DNA of 64,000 nt from Acerihabitans sp015654925 (GTDB lineage: Bacteria > Pseudomonadota > Gammaproteobacteria > Enterobacterales > Enterobacteriaceae), in contig NZ_CP178732.1 of NCBI RefSeq assembly GCF_047324175.1, forward strand, positions 3,286,001 to 3,350,000, given 5' to 3'. Below, one piece after another: positions 18,247 through 27,673 of the stretch (the stretch's first letter is position 1; each line of letters starts with the position of its first letter). The notes beneath the pieces were generated by a model. That model ran no database searches. It was not told where the DNA came from and saw nothing but the letters and a program-made list of their open reading frames with translations. Position numbers and translations under genes: made by a program.

Positions 18247-19088
18247 CAGGCCATCGCCTGTGTCATTACCCCAAACGCCTGCATATTCTGAGGCGTCCAA
18301 AGCGTGCCGCGCACCATAGTGGTCGGCGCATCCACCAATTCCAACCCCAGCGATATCAGCCACTCTGCCAGCGGCAATGCACCATCGGTGTCGATACGAA
18401 TAAACTCGCCGTTCAGGCCCTGCATCAGTGCCGCGATTAACGCTTGCGCAATCGGCAACGCATCGGCGATTACTGGACCGATCGCCAGTCCATGACCAAA
18501 ACGTCGCAGGCTGGCGAAGCCGTGCAGGCGCTGCTGCGCATCTTCCAGCACAATGGTGTGGTTATCGGCAATCAGATGCTTCATCAGTTCGGGACGCAGC
18601 ATGCCGTGCGCCTGCTGATCTAACCTCACCAGGGTGGCGCGATCGTCCTCAGTGGCGCGCCGTAACCGCATGTGCGCTGGAATCATGGCGTTGGGCGCCA
18701 TCGCCAGCGCCCGGGTTTGATGTTGCCGAATGCTGCCGCAGCTGACAAAACCCAGTTTTTCATAGAGCCCTTTGCCCATCTCCGTCGCGTGCAGCCTCAC
18801 GTTGTATTCGGGGACTTTTTCCAGCAACGCCAGCATCAACTGTTTACCCAGGCCTCGCCCCTGCTGCTGGTTGTCGACAATCACCAGGCCGATAGTGGCG
18901 GCCTTGTCACCCCAGCGCCAGAGCATCGCACTGCCAATCAATTTGCCTTGTTCTTCAATCACGACACCTTCACCAAGCCGCCGTGCGATTCGCCAGTCTT
19001 CATGGCGGTGCGGCCACTTCAGCCGTTGCGTCATGGTGAAACAGCTTTCAAGATCGGCCGCTGTCATCGGGCGTATGATCATAGTCAT
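18246..19088 (-). CDS. GNAT family N-acetyltransferase, tandem-domain type
   Basis: 280 aa, longer than a single GNAT domain. The N-terminal domain (residues 1-130) has the acetyl-CoA loop NQQQGRGLGKQLMLALL and ends LYEKLGFVSCGSIRQHQ; the C-terminal half (from LRRATEDDRATLVRLDQQA) looks like a second, GNAT-like domain without a clean CoA loop. AAGGAG precedes the ATG. The stop overlaps the start of the GhrA-like gene, so they are co-translated. Substrate unknown; context suggests an amino acid or amine. Confidence 0.82.
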   Translation of the reverse strand: MTMIIRPMTAADLESCFTMTQRLKWPHRHEDWRIARRLGEGVVIEEQGKLIGSAMLWRWGDKAATIGLVIVDNQQQGRGLGKQLMLALLEKVPEYNVRLHATEMGKGLYEKLGFVSCGSIRQHQTRALAMAPNAMIPAHMRLRRATEDDRATLVRLDQQAHGMLRPELMKHLIADNHTIVLEDAQQRLHGFASLRRFGHGLAIGPVIADALPIAQALIAALMQGLNGEFIRIDTDGALPLAEWLISLGLELVDAPTTMVRGTLWTPQNMQAFGVMTQAMA

Positions 19089-19098
19089 ATTTGTCTCC

Positions 19099-20430
19099 TT
19101 ACATCATGCCAGGGGTATCTAAGCCGCTGCCGTCAACCAGGCGGCTGTAGCGATACGGCGCGGGATCAATGATAGGTGTGGTTTCAGTGGCGAGATCGGC
19201 CGCCAGGCGACCGGCGCCCGGCCCAATGCCAAATCCGTGGGCACTATAGCCTGCCGACAACACCAGTCCCGGTAGTTTCGCCACGGTTGAAATGACCGGA
19301 ATCGCATCGGGTGTGTTGTCGATCATCCCGCCCCAAGACTGCGCCAGTTTGAGATTGGCCAGCGCCGGATACTCTTTGCGCATCGCCGCCAGTCCTTCCT
19401 GCACAATGCCCGCGTCGGCAGCGGGATCGAGAATGCGTATGCGTTCAAAGGGCGATTGCGCATCAAATTCCCAGCGCCCCATCGCTTCCGGCCCGTCGAA
19501 AAATGGCCTGAATCCAAGATTCAGTTTGAGATTGGCACGGCGACTTTTGAAGGTTGGATAAAACTGGCGCGCATAGCGCAGTCCCTGGGCGCCCGGCTCC
19601 AGCCGTCCGCGCCCGGAAACCGATACGGTGTAGCTGCCGTCCAGCTGCGGGCGGCAGGCGAAGCCCGGGGTATAGAGCGGCATGCCGATGGCTTGTTCAA
19701 TCGGTTGGGTACGAAAAGCGGTACCAATCACGTTGCCCAGCGGCAGATCGATACCGTGGCGGCGACAGAACATTGACGTCCAGGCCCCGGCGGCGCAAAT
19801 TACCCGGTCGGTCTTTATCAATCCGCGCTCGGTCCAGACGCCGCTGACTCGCCCGGCGGCAATGTCCAGCCCGCGCACCGCGCACTGTTGAAATACCTGT
19901 GCGCCGAGACGCTGCGCGCTGATGACCAGGCCAGGCGCGGCTAAACGCGGCTCAGCGTGTCCATCGGTCGGTGACGAGACGCCGCCGAGCCACGCGGTGG
20001 TACTACCGGGCGTCATCGCCTTGGCCTGTTCAGCGCTTAACATGTCGCTGCGCACGCCATAATTTTTCGCCATCTGACCCCACTTTTCCCATGCGGCGAT
20101 ATCGGTTTCATTGCGCGTGGCGTAAACCAGCCCGCTGCGGCGAAAGCCGAGTTCTTCACCGGTTTCCTGGTTTAATTCTCCCCAGCGCTGGAGTGCGAAG
20201 ATAATCAGCGGCAACTCACGCTCGTCACGGTTTTGCTGACGACACCAGCCCCAGTTGCGGCTGGACTGTTCTGCGCCCACTAATCCTTTTTCAATTAACA
20301 CCACGTTTAAACCCTGCTTCGCCAGTTCATAGGTGGCGGCAGAGCCGGCAATCCCGGCGCCGATTATCACCACATCCGCGGCGGCGGGGAAATTTGCACT
20401 GTCCTGGACATATCGAATCGGTGCAGGCAT
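19099..20430 (-). CDS. FAD-dependent oxidoreductase (DAO family), SSRNWGW subtype
   Basis: 443 aa flavoprotein of the D-amino-acid oxidase/glycine-sarcosine oxidase fold, which oxidises C-N bonds of amino acids or opine-like compounds. The dinucleotide-binding motif VVIIGAGIAGSAATYELAKQ is at residues 19-38, followed by IEKG and the subtype motif GAEQSSRNWGWCRQ. The C-terminus has GGMIDNTPDAIPVIS and GYSAHGFGIGPGAGRLAADL, the second FAD-contact region. Two other genes in the window (31449 and 37896) share the SSRNWGW motif. It lies between the GNAT gene and the ABC transporter genes, so it probably acts on the imported compound. Confidence 0.88.
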   Translation of the reverse strand: MPAPIRYVQDSANFPAAADVVIIGAGIAGSAATYELAKQGLNVVLIEKGLVGAEQSSRNWGWCRQQNRDERELPLIIFALQRWGELNQETGEELGFRRSGLVYATRNETDIAAWEKWGQMAKNYGVRSDMLSAEQAKAMTPGSTTAWLGGVSSPTDGHAEPRLAAPGLVISAQRLGAQVFQQCAVRGLDIAAGRVSGVWTERGLIKTDRVICAAGAWTSMFCRRHGIDLPLGNVIGTAFRTQPIEQAIGMPLYTPGFACRPQLDGSYTVSVSGRGRLEPGAQGLRYARQFYPTFKSRRANLKLNLGFRPFFDGPEAMGRWEFDAQSPFERIRILDPAADAGIVQEGLAAMRKEYPALANLKLAQSWGGMIDNTPDAIPVISTVAKLPGLVLSAGYSAHGFGIGPGAGRLAADLATETTPIIDPAPYRYSRLVDGSGLDTPGMM

Positions 20431-20471
20431 AGCGTTGAAACCTCTTTTTGTTTGTTGGGCGCGATAGCGCG

Positions 20472-22136
20472 CTATTCTGCTTTCAACATCTCTTCGTGCT
20501 CATCGAGCCAGCCCTGCCGCAGTTCCGGTACGGCGCGCTTCAGGCGCTCGAAATAGAGCTCGCTGGTGGGCTTGTCGTAATCATCACGCGACAGTTGCGT
20601 CACAATGCGGCCACTTTTCATCACCACAATCTCATCACATACGGCGCGCACCGCGTGCATATCGTGGCTAATAAACAATACCGATAATCGCAGTTCGCGC
20701 CGCAGTTCGCTGATTAAATCCAGCACCGCCGCCGCGACCACCGTATCCAGTGCCGATGTCACCTCATCACATAAGATCAAAACCGGATCAGCCGCCAGCG
20801 CGCGCGCCAGGTTAACACGCTGTTTTTGCCCGCCCGAAAGCGCCCAGGGACGACGCCACAATACGCTGCGCGGCAGTTTCACCAGGTCAAGCAACTGATA
20901 CAAACGCTGTTGACGCGCCGCGCCGCTCAGGCCGTGAAACAGCGTCAGCGGGCGCGATAAAATACGCTCAACGCTGTGCGCCGGGTTCAGCGCGGTGTCC
21001 GCCATCTGAAATACATACTGAATACGGCGCAGCTCATCATCAGAGCGCTTGTGCATGTCGCCATCAATGTAGTGTCCGTTAAACAGCATGTGGCCGTGGC
21101 TTGGCGCGTTCAGACCGGCAATCGCATGCGCAAGCGTAGTTTTACCCGAGCCTGACTCCCCGATAATGCCGATCGCCTGACCTTTCCAGAGTTTGAGATT
21201 GATATCTTCAAGGATGCGAATTTTCGGCTGTCCGTCGCTACCGCGTGGGCCGTAGCCTGCCGCCAAATCGCGGATCTCCAGCAACGGGTGAATATCTGCG
21301 GCTGCCGGACACCAGTTACTTGGCCGTTCCCTCTGCTGCGCCGCATCCATCAATAAGCGGGTATATTCCGCCTGCGGCGCGCCGATCAGCTGTGCGGTGC
21401 TGCCATACTCGGCAATCTGCCCACGCAGCAAGACCAGAATGCGATCGGCCATCTGCGCCACCACCGCCAAATCGTGACTGACATAAATTGCCGTGACGCC
21501 GCGCTGTGCAACGACGCGTCGAAAAGCTTTCAGTACTTCAACCTGAGTGGTCACATCCAAAGCGGTAGTGGGCTCATCCAGAATAACCACCTCCGGGTCG
21601 CCAATGAGCGCCATCGCCGTCATCAAGCGTTGCAGCTGGCCGCCAGAAACCTGATGCGGAAAACGATCGCCGATGGTGTCAGGATTTGGCAATGTCAGTT
21701 CGCGAAACAGGCCAATCGCTTTCGTTTTCGCCGCTTTTCTCGTCATGGTGCCGTGAATCACCACTGGCTCGATAACCTGATCCAGAATCTTCATCCCGGG
21801 ATTGAACGAGGCGGCGGCGCTCTGCGCAATGTAGGAGACCTTGTTACCGCGAAACGCGCGTAGCTGGCCCGGAGTAAGGCTGTTGACATCGGTTCCCGCG
21901 ACGTGAATATTGCCTTCGGCGATGCGGCATCCGCTACGTGCATAGCCCATCAGCGCCATCGCGATGGTGGTTTTACCCGAGCCGGATTCACCTATTAACG
22001 CCAGCACTTCCCCCTTTTGCACTGTAAAGCGAATATCTGAAACCAGATCGATCGCTTCGCCTTTATCGGTCTGCGCGGTAACGCGCAGCTTGTCGACTGA
22101 AATCACCGGCATAGCAGTATGTGGGGTCACGTTCAT
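20472..22136 (-). CDS. ABC transporter ATPase with two nucleotide-binding domains (DppD-DppF fused type)
   Basis: Energises the dipeptide-type importer encoded just upstream. It is 554 aa with two complete ABC domains. The first has Walker A GESGSGKTTIAMA (about residue 53), signature SGGQLQRLMTAMAL and Walker B VVILDEPTTALD. The second has GESGSGKTTLAHAI (about residue 335), LSGGQKQRVNLARAL and VLILCDEVTSALD. The first signature has Leu in place of the usual Arg (SGGQLQR), probably neutral. Its ATG overlaps the stop of the permease gene (ATGA), so the order binding protein-permease-permease-ATPase is one operon. Confidence 0.93.
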   Translation of the reverse strand: MNVTPHTAMPVISVDKLRVTAQTDKGEAIDLVSDIRFTVQKGEVLALIGESGSGKTTIAMALMGYARSGCRIAEGNIHVAGTDVNSLTPGQLRAFRGNKVSYIAQSAAASFNPGMKILDQVIEPVVIHGTMTRKAAKTKAIGLFRELTLPNPDTIGDRFPHQVSGGQLQRLMTAMALIGDPEVVILDEPTTALDVTTQVEVLKAFRRVVAQRGVTAIYVSHDLAVVAQMADRILVLLRGQIAEYGSTAQLIGAPQAEYTRLLMDAAQQRERPSNWCPAAADIHPLLEIRDLAAGYGPRGSDGQPKIRILEDINLKLWKGQAIGIIGESGSGKTTLAHAIAGLNAPSHGHMLFNGHYIDGDMHKRSDDELRRIQYVFQMADTALNPAHSVERILSRPLTLFHGLSGAARQQRLYQLLDLVKLPRSVLWRRPWALSGGQKQRVNLARALAADPVLILCDEVTSALDTVVAAAVLDLISELRRELRLSVLFISHDMHAVRAVCDEIVVMKSGRIVTQLSRDDYDKPTSELYFERLKRAVPELRQGWLDEHEEMLKAE

Positions 22137-22984
22137 GCGCCCTCCTTCGCCAGCGCCATCGGACGCATCGCTTGCAGACTGTCGATAAACAGGTTGGCGC
22201 CAATGGTCAGGCTGGCAATCGCTAAGGCAGGCATCAGCACCGCTGGCGAGCCATCAAATAGGCCCTGAATGTTTTCACGCACCAGCGTTCCCCAGTCGGC
22301 ATAGGGCGGCTGTACGCCGAGGCCGAGGAAACTCAAACCGCTCAGCAGCAGCACAATGTAGACAAAACGCAGGCCGAAATCGGTAACCATCGGATGCACC
22401 ATATTGGGTAAAATATCGTGGATCGCCACATACCAGCGGCTTTCGCCGCGTAACCGCGAGGCGCGGACATAATCCATACTGCGCAGGCTGCTGGCCATGG
22501 AGAAGGCGATGCGAAATGCCCCTGGCCAATAGGTAAATACCGCGGTCAGGATCAGCATCGGCAGCGAGGAGCCAAACACCGCGACGATCATCAGCGACAA
22601 CACTTTGCCTGGCAGCACCAGCAGGGCATCGTTAACGCGACCGAGAATTTCTTCCAGCCAGCGTCCAGCCACAGCGGCCAACAGAGCCAGCAAGGTGCCA
22701 ATCAGACTCGCCAGCAAGGCGGCGCTTAATGCCAGCCCAATAGAAAATTTGGCGCCATACAGAATGCGGCTCATCATATCGCGCCCGAGATAATCGGTGC
22801 CGAGCATGTTGTCGCCGGTGAAGCCGCCCATCAGCGGACCGCCGCCGATATCATCAATGTTATGCGGGGCGAGTTGGTTACCGAAGATTGCCATCAGCAG
22901 CCAAAACAGCGACATCGACAAGCCCAGTCGGCCAGAGTTCGGCAGCGACTGAAAGAAACGCCAGGGAAGTAGCAAGCTGTTCAT
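22133..22984 (-). CDS. Dipeptide-type ABC transporter permease (DppC family)
   Basis: Inner-membrane subunit, 283 aa from the ATG at 22984, which overlaps the previous permease stop (ATGA) and has GGAGGAG just upstream; a start 12 bases earlier is possible. Family motifs: GTDYLGRDMMSRILYG, the EAA-type loop (MDYVRASRLRGESRW, HDILPNMVHPM) and SGLSFLGLGVQPPYADWG. Five to six TM helices. It is translationally coupled on both sides. Confidence 0.92.
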   Translation of the reverse strand: MNSLLLPWRFFQSLPNSGRLGLSMSLFWLLMAIFGNQLAPHNIDDIGGGPLMGGFTGDNMLGTDYLGRDMMSRILYGAKFSIGLALSAALLASLIGTLLALLAAVAGRWLEEILGRVNDALLVLPGKVLSLMIVAVFGSSLPMLILTAVFTYWPGAFRIAFSMASSLRSMDYVRASRLRGESRWYVAIHDILPNMVHPMVTDFGLRFVYIVLLLSGLSFLGLGVQPPYADWGTLVRENIQGLFDGSPAVLMPALAIASLTIGANLFIDSLQAMRPMALAKEGA

Positions 22985-23937
22985 TGGCTCCTCCATTTCG
23001 GGTTAAAGGCGATGGTCAGAACGTCAGCCGCCAGCAGCAGCACCAGATAACAGGCGGCGAACAGCATCACGCAGAGTTGCACTACCGGCAGATCGCGGTT
23101 GCTGACCGCATCCACCAGCTGACTGGCGAGACCGGGATAGCTGAAGATGGTCTCGATAATGATTACCCCGCCAAACAGATAGGAGAGGCTGAGTGAAATG
23201 GCATTGGCAATCGGCCCCACTGCGTTGGGTAACGCGTGGCGAAGCACCGCGCGCAGCGGCGAGACGCCTTTCAGCAACGCCATTTCCAGATAGGGACTGT
23301 CGAGTTGGTTAATAATGGCGGCACGCGTCATGCGCGCCATTTGCGCCACCAGCACACAGCACAGCGTTAATACCGGCAGCGCGTAGGATTTGAGATAGCT
23401 TCCCAAATCCATATTGGGGCTGCCAAACGACATCGCCGACACCCAATGCAGTTTCACTGCAAAGATCAGCACGGCCACCGTTGCCACCAGGAATTCCGGT
23501 ACCGCTACGGTCGCCATTGTGCCGATTACCAGCGCCCGGTCCAGCCTGGAGCCACGATTCATTGCCGCCATGATGCCGATGAACAACGCCAGCGGCACAC
23601 AGATAAGCGTAGTGATCGCCGCCAGTTCAAAGGTGGCGGGAATACGCTGCGCCACCAGTTGCGAAACCGGCAGATGGCTGGCAAATGACGTGCCGAAATC
23701 ACCCTGCAGCATGCCGCCCAGCCAGTTGAAATAGCGCATCGGCAGGGGCTGGTCTAAGCCCAGTTGCCGGCGCAGCGCCGCTACCGTTTCCGGCGTGGCG
23801 TTTTGCCCCAGAACCATTTGCGCCGCATCGCCCGGCAGCAGACTGGTGATAAAGAACACCACCGCCGAGACGATCAGTAAGGTCAGGATGCCCGCACCAA
23901 CGCGTCGGGCAATCAGGAACATCATGTATCGGTTCAT
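22981..23937 (-). CDS. Dipeptide-type ABC transporter permease (DppB family)
   Basis: Inner-membrane subunit, 318 aa, ATG with AAGGAG about 9 bases upstream. It shows the N-terminal TM helix, the LLPGDAAQMVLGQNA segment, LGLDQPLPMRYFNWL and the EAA-type loop (LEMALLKGVSPLRAVLRHALPNA in two parts), with the C-terminal DVLTIAFNPKWR. It follows the binding protein gene by 27 bases. Confidence 0.92.
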   Translation of the reverse strand: MNRYMMFLIARRVGAGILTLLIVSAVVFFITSLLPGDAAQMVLGQNATPETVAALRRQLGLDQPLPMRYFNWLGGMLQGDFGTSFASHLPVSQLVAQRIPATFELAAITTLICVPLALFIGIMAAMNRGSRLDRALVIGTMATVAVPEFLVATVAVLIFAVKLHWVSAMSFGSPNMDLGSYLKSYALPVLTLCCVLVAQMARMTRAAIINQLDSPYLEMALLKGVSPLRAVLRHALPNAVGPIANAISLSLSYLFGGVIIIETIFSYPGLASQLVDAVSNRDLPVVQLCVMLFAACYLVLLLAADVLTIAFNPKWRSQ

Positions 23938-23964
23938 CGGCGTACTCCTTTTACGGGTAGCGGA

Positions 23965-25572
23965 TCAGGCTGACAGCCAGGAGAATTCGTGAAAGCGATA
24001 TCCCATCATCATCCCTGACGGCCAGGCCTCAAGCCCTTTTACTTTCTTGCTGAAGCCGTCGGTGGAGCTGATGAAGGTGGGAATGATGGTGCCGCTGTGG
24101 TCATAAATCAGCGTCTGCATGTCGCCATACATCTGCTTGCGCTTCGCCTGGTCGCGTTCGCCGCGCGAGGCGACCACCAACTGGTCGAATTGATCGTTTT
24201 TCCAGCCAGACTCATTGTTTGGCGCGCTGGACAGGTAGAACTGTGAAAACAGCATATTCAGCGTTGGACGCGGATTTATCGACCCATAGCCGACCGGGTC
24301 TTTGGTCCAGTGGGTTGACCAGTAGCCGTCGTACGGCACGCGGCGCACGTTGAAGTTAATCCCGGCATTGCGCGAAACCTGCTGGATCAACTGGCCGCCT
24401 TCGTTTGCCCCTTCAATGTTGGGCGTGGTGATAATCTCAACGGTGGCGCCGGCCATCCCGGCTTTTTTGATGTGGAATTTCGCTTTTTCAACGTCGAGCG
24501 GGCGCGGTTTTAACTCAGCGTTGTAAAGCGGATGCCACGGAGGTACCGGCGTGTCGTTGCTCACGTCGCCGTAACCTTGCAGCACGGTTTTCACCAGCAT
24601 TTCGCGCGGTTGCAGGTATTTCATCGCCAACACGAAATCCTCGTTGCTGCCTGGCTTCATGTCGGTGCGCACAATGAGGTTGGTATACATGCCGGACTTG
24701 CTTTCCAGAACGCCAAAATCGCTGGTGGCTTTGATACGTTTGCAATCGGCTGCGCTCAGCGTTGAAATGAGGTGCAGATCGCCGGACATCATGCCGTTGA
24801 CGCGCGCGGCATTGTCGGTCACGCCCAGCAATTCGACTTCATCCAGATGCGGCAGGCCCGGTTTGTAGTAATTTGGATTGCGCGCGCCCACTGACCGGGT
24901 GCCCGGGGAAAACTCTTTGCAGATGAAAGGACCGGTGCCGATGCCTTTACTGAAATCTTTGGTGCCGTCCTGAACGATCAGGAACGCCGGGGTCGCCAGC
25001 ATATAAGGCACGTCAAAGTTGGCGCTGCTTAACACCAATCGCACTTCGTTGTCATTAACCGCCGTGATGCTGTTGAACTGGTCCGCCAGCTTGAAAGCAT
25101 TTGAGGCAACGGCCGGATCTTTATGACGCGCAAGGGAATAGACCACATCTTTGGCGGTAAGCGTTTTGCCGTCGTGGAAAGTGACGCCTTTACGCAACTT
25201 GATTTGCCAGGTCACGCCATCGCTGGAATCCAGCGATTCTGCCAGCGCCGGTTGCGCCGCAAGGTTTTTGTCCAGTTCAGTCAGGCCGCTGTAAAACATA
25301 TACTGGCGCGTGTAATCCCCGCTGTTGTTGCCTTTCGCCGGGTCGAGCGTGTCGGTCGCAGAGGCATTTGACATCGCCGCGCGTATTTTACCGCCTTTCA
25401 CTGGATTTTCAGCCGCGAAACCTATTTGAGGAAAACCGGTCAAACCGCTGCTCATCACCACACCGGCGGACAACAGTTTCATTAAACCGCGTCGGGAGAT
25501 CGAACCCTCTGAGATCATCCGCGTCAGTGCCGGACTTATGGCGCCAGAATCTTTATCGTTAAATTTACTCAT
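23965..25572 (-). CDS. ABC transporter substrate-binding protein, DppA/OppA family (SBP_bac_5), Tat-type signal
   Basis: Periplasmic solute receptor, 535 aa. The N-terminus carries a twin-arginine motif, SRRGLMKLLSAG at residues 26-37, followed by a hydrophobic stretch, so Tat export is likely. The family signature FHDGKTLTAKDVVYSLARH is at about residue 135. The later GTGPFICKEF and YYKPGLPHLDEV are also typical. GAGGG precedes the ATG. The specificity cannot be read from sequence; the neighbouring amidohydrolase, HyuAB and oxidoreductases suggest N-acylated or cyclic amino-acid compounds. Confidence 0.92.
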   Translation of the reverse strand: MSKFNDKDSGAISPALTRMISEGSISRRGLMKLLSAGVVMSSGLTGFPQIGFAAENPVKGGKIRAAMSNASATDTLDPAKGNNSGDYTRQYMFYSGLTELDKNLAAQPALAESLDSSDGVTWQIKLRKGVTFHDGKTLTAKDVVYSLARHKDPAVASNAFKLADQFNSITAVNDNEVRLVLSSANFDVPYMLATPAFLIVQDGTKDFSKGIGTGPFICKEFSPGTRSVGARNPNYYKPGLPHLDEVELLGVTDNAARVNGMMSGDLHLISTLSAADCKRIKATSDFGVLESKSGMYTNLIVRTDMKPGSNEDFVLAMKYLQPREMLVKTVLQGYGDVSNDTPVPPWHPLYNAELKPRPLDVEKAKFHIKKAGMAGATVEIITTPNIEGANEGGQLIQQVSRNAGINFNVRRVPYDGYWSTHWTKDPVGYGSINPRPTLNMLFSQFYLSSAPNNESGWKNDQFDQLVVASRGERDQAKRKQMYGDMQTLIYDHSGTIIPTFISSTDGFSKKVKGLEAWPSGMMMGYRFHEFSWLSA

Positions 25573-25685
25573 CGGTATACCCTCAATAAGCGTTCAATTA
25601 GCAATTCTCTGACTCGTTCAGGTGACGCGGCAGTCAATTAAGTAAGAGCAGCCAGCGCGCCTGCAGTCTGGAACAGGACGGGAAT

Positions 25686-26963
25686 TCAGGAGAGCCGATC
25701 CTTAGCTTTGTAATACAGCCCGGCGAGGGGCAAAAACCACGGTTTGCCGTGATAACCAGGTAACGCGGGCCATGACTCGCGCTGCCAGGGATTGTGATTC
25801 GCTTTTTCGGCCAGCAGGTCCGCCATGACCCGCCCCATCCACACTGACATTTGGGTGCCGTGGCCGCTGTAACCCAGCGAATAAAACAGGCCGTCCTGTT
25901 CACCGGCGCGCGGCAGCCGATCGGCAGTCATATCGACCATGCCGCCCCAGCAATAGTCCACGCGTGCGTTGCATAGCTGCGGAAACAAAGAAACCAGCCC
26001 GTCGCGCAAAATTGCACCGCTGCGGGAATCGGAGGTGGGATTGCTGACGGCAAAGCGTGCGCGGCCGCCGAATACCAGTCGGCGATCGGCGGTGGTACGG
26101 AAATAGTTGCCGATATTCATTGAGGTCACATAGGTGCGATCCTGTGGCAACACCTGGCGCAACAGATCATCGCCCAGCACTTCTGTAACCACGATAAAGC
26201 TGCCGACTGGCACGATACGGCGCTGGAACCACGGAAACGGCCCTTCATTCGAACAGCCGGTCGCCATCAGCACTTTGTCAGCCAGGATCTCGCCCTGCGC
26301 GGTTTGCACCCGATGGCGATAGCCCTCCAGACGAACCAGGCCCGTGACGGCGTGGTGCGGATAAATTTTTGCGCCATGCCGCACGGCGGCATCTGCCAGA
26401 CCGACACCGAATTTTCCCATGTGCATCTGACCGCCGCGCTTTTGTAACAGGCCGCCGTGAAAGGAGCCGCTGCCGACTTCACGATGGATTTCCTCTTTGC
26501 CCAGCAGTTCAATATCAGGATCGACGGTGCGGCGCATCAATTCCCAGGCATCACGTAATCCGGCAAAGTGCGATGCCTTACTGGCCAGTTTGATTTTGCC
26601 GCAGAAGCGAAAATCGCAGTCAATTTGCTCATCGCGCGTCAGCTGTTCGACGTAGCTCACTGCGTCATCATAGGCGCGATAGAAACGGCTGGCCCGCTCG
26701 ATGCCCTGGCTCGCCACCAGCGACGCAAAGTTTTGCGCCACGCCGGTGTTGCAGTGACCGCCGTTGCGCGCTGAGGCCTGGCTCATCACATCGCCGCTTT
26801 CCAGCAGCACCACATTGATGCCGCTGCGAGCCAGATTAAGCGCAGCCGATACGCCGGTAAAACCGCCGCCGATCACGACCACATCCGCGTGCGATGGGAG
26901 TGGCTGTGTCGCGGTCCCGTGAAAGTCGGGCGCGGTGGCCTGCCAGAACGATTCGAGTTTCAT
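25686..26963 (-). CDS. FAD-dependent oxidoreductase (DAO family), RNGGHC subtype (PuuB-like)
   Basis: Flavoprotein that oxidises amines or amino acids; gamma-glutamylputrescine oxidase PuuB is the best-known relative. The ATG at 26963 (AAGGA about 10 bases upstream) gives 425 aa beginning MKLESFWQATAPD. The FAD motif DVVVIGGGFTGVSAALNLAR is at about residues 27-46, then LLESG and the subtype motif SARNGGHCNTG. The C-terminus has YCWGGMVDMTADRLPR and GYSGHGTQMSVWMGR. It is 10 bases after the dehalogenase-like gene. The homologue at 32825 shares this subtype. Confidence 0.87.
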   Translation of the reverse strand: MKLESFWQATAPDFHGTATQPLPSHADVVVIGGGFTGVSAALNLARSGINVVLLESGDVMSQASARNGGHCNTGVAQNFASLVASQGIERASRFYRAYDDAVSYVEQLTRDEQIDCDFRFCGKIKLASKASHFAGLRDAWELMRRTVDPDIELLGKEEIHREVGSGSFHGGLLQKRGGQMHMGKFGVGLADAAVRHGAKIYPHHAVTGLVRLEGYRHRVQTAQGEILADKVLMATGCSNEGPFPWFQRRIVPVGSFIVVTEVLGDDLLRQVLPQDRTYVTSMNIGNYFRTTADRRLVFGGRARFAVSNPTSDSRSGAILRDGLVSLFPQLCNARVDYCWGGMVDMTADRLPRAGEQDGLFYSLGYSGHGTQMSVWMGRVMADLLAEKANHNPWQRESWPALPGYHGKPWFLPLAGLYYKAKDRLS

Positions 26964-26973
26964 CAGGCGTTCC

Positions 26974-27642
26974 TTAGAGTCCGACGATGCCAGGCAGGCC
27001 GCCAATATCTTTGATTTCGGTATATTCGTAAGACGGGTTGGCCGGATCGTGACCGCGGTTAACCCAGACTTTATGTTTAATGCCGAGATCGTAGGCGGTC
27101 ATCAGGTCGTAACGTAGGCTGGAGGAGACGTGCAGAATCTCGTCCGGGCGGCAATCGAGCTTCTCCAGCATATATTCGAAGCCCTTCATCTGCGGCTTGT
27201 AGGCCCCAACCTCTTCGGCGGTGATCGCCATGTGAATCGGCGCGCCCAGACGTGGAATGTGATGCGCAACCAGGTCGTTCATCGAGTTAGTCAACAGCAC
27301 CAGCGGAAACTCTTTTGCCACTGTCGCCAGCCCGGCGGGCACATCGGGATGCGGGCCCCAGGTAGCACAGTCGGTATAAATAAAGTCGCTGTCGGCTTTG
27401 TCCCATTTCACCCCCCATTTTCTGCACGTGCGCTGTAGCGCGTGGCTTATCACGTCGTAATAGGGTTTCCAGGCGCCAAGCACTTCATCCAGGCGGTAGC
27501 GAGCGAAATCGGTGGTAAAGGCGCTCATCGCTTCCGGCGCGACGCGATCGGTGAAACAACGCGATGCAGCCCCCGCCATATCAAAGAAAATCAGCGTGCC
27601 GTAGCAGTCGAACGTGATATATTTGGGTTTAAACAGTGCCAT
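26974..27642 (-). CDS. Haloacid dehalogenase type II-like hydrolase (HAD superfamily)
   Basis: 222 aa HAD-fold hydrolase. The nucleophile Asp is in ITFDCYGTLIFFD (residue 10), motif II in LVLLTNSMND (Ser/Asn), the Lys in EVGAYKPQMKGFE, and the acidic motif near HVSSSLRYDLMTAYDLG. The last region has Ser-Ser-Leu instead of the classical SSxxWDA of true L-2-haloacid dehalogenases, so a phosphatase or another small-molecule hydrolase role is possible. It lies between the aldehyde dehydrogenase and the PuuB-like oxidoreductase, with the same orientation and short gaps. Confidence 0.82.
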   Translation of the reverse strand: MALFKPKYITFDCYGTLIFFDMAGAASRCFTDRVAPEAMSAFTTDFARYRLDEVLGAWKPYYDVISHALQRTCRKWGVKWDKADSDFIYTDCATWGPHPDVPAGLATVAKEFPLVLLTNSMNDLVAHHIPRLGAPIHMAITAEEVGAYKPQMKGFEYMLEKLDCRPDEILHVSSSLRYDLMTAYDLGIKHKVWVNRGHDPANPSYEYTEIKDIGGLPGIVGL

Positions 27643-27673
27643 GAATCAACCTCGTCATTGTCAAATGTTCAGT

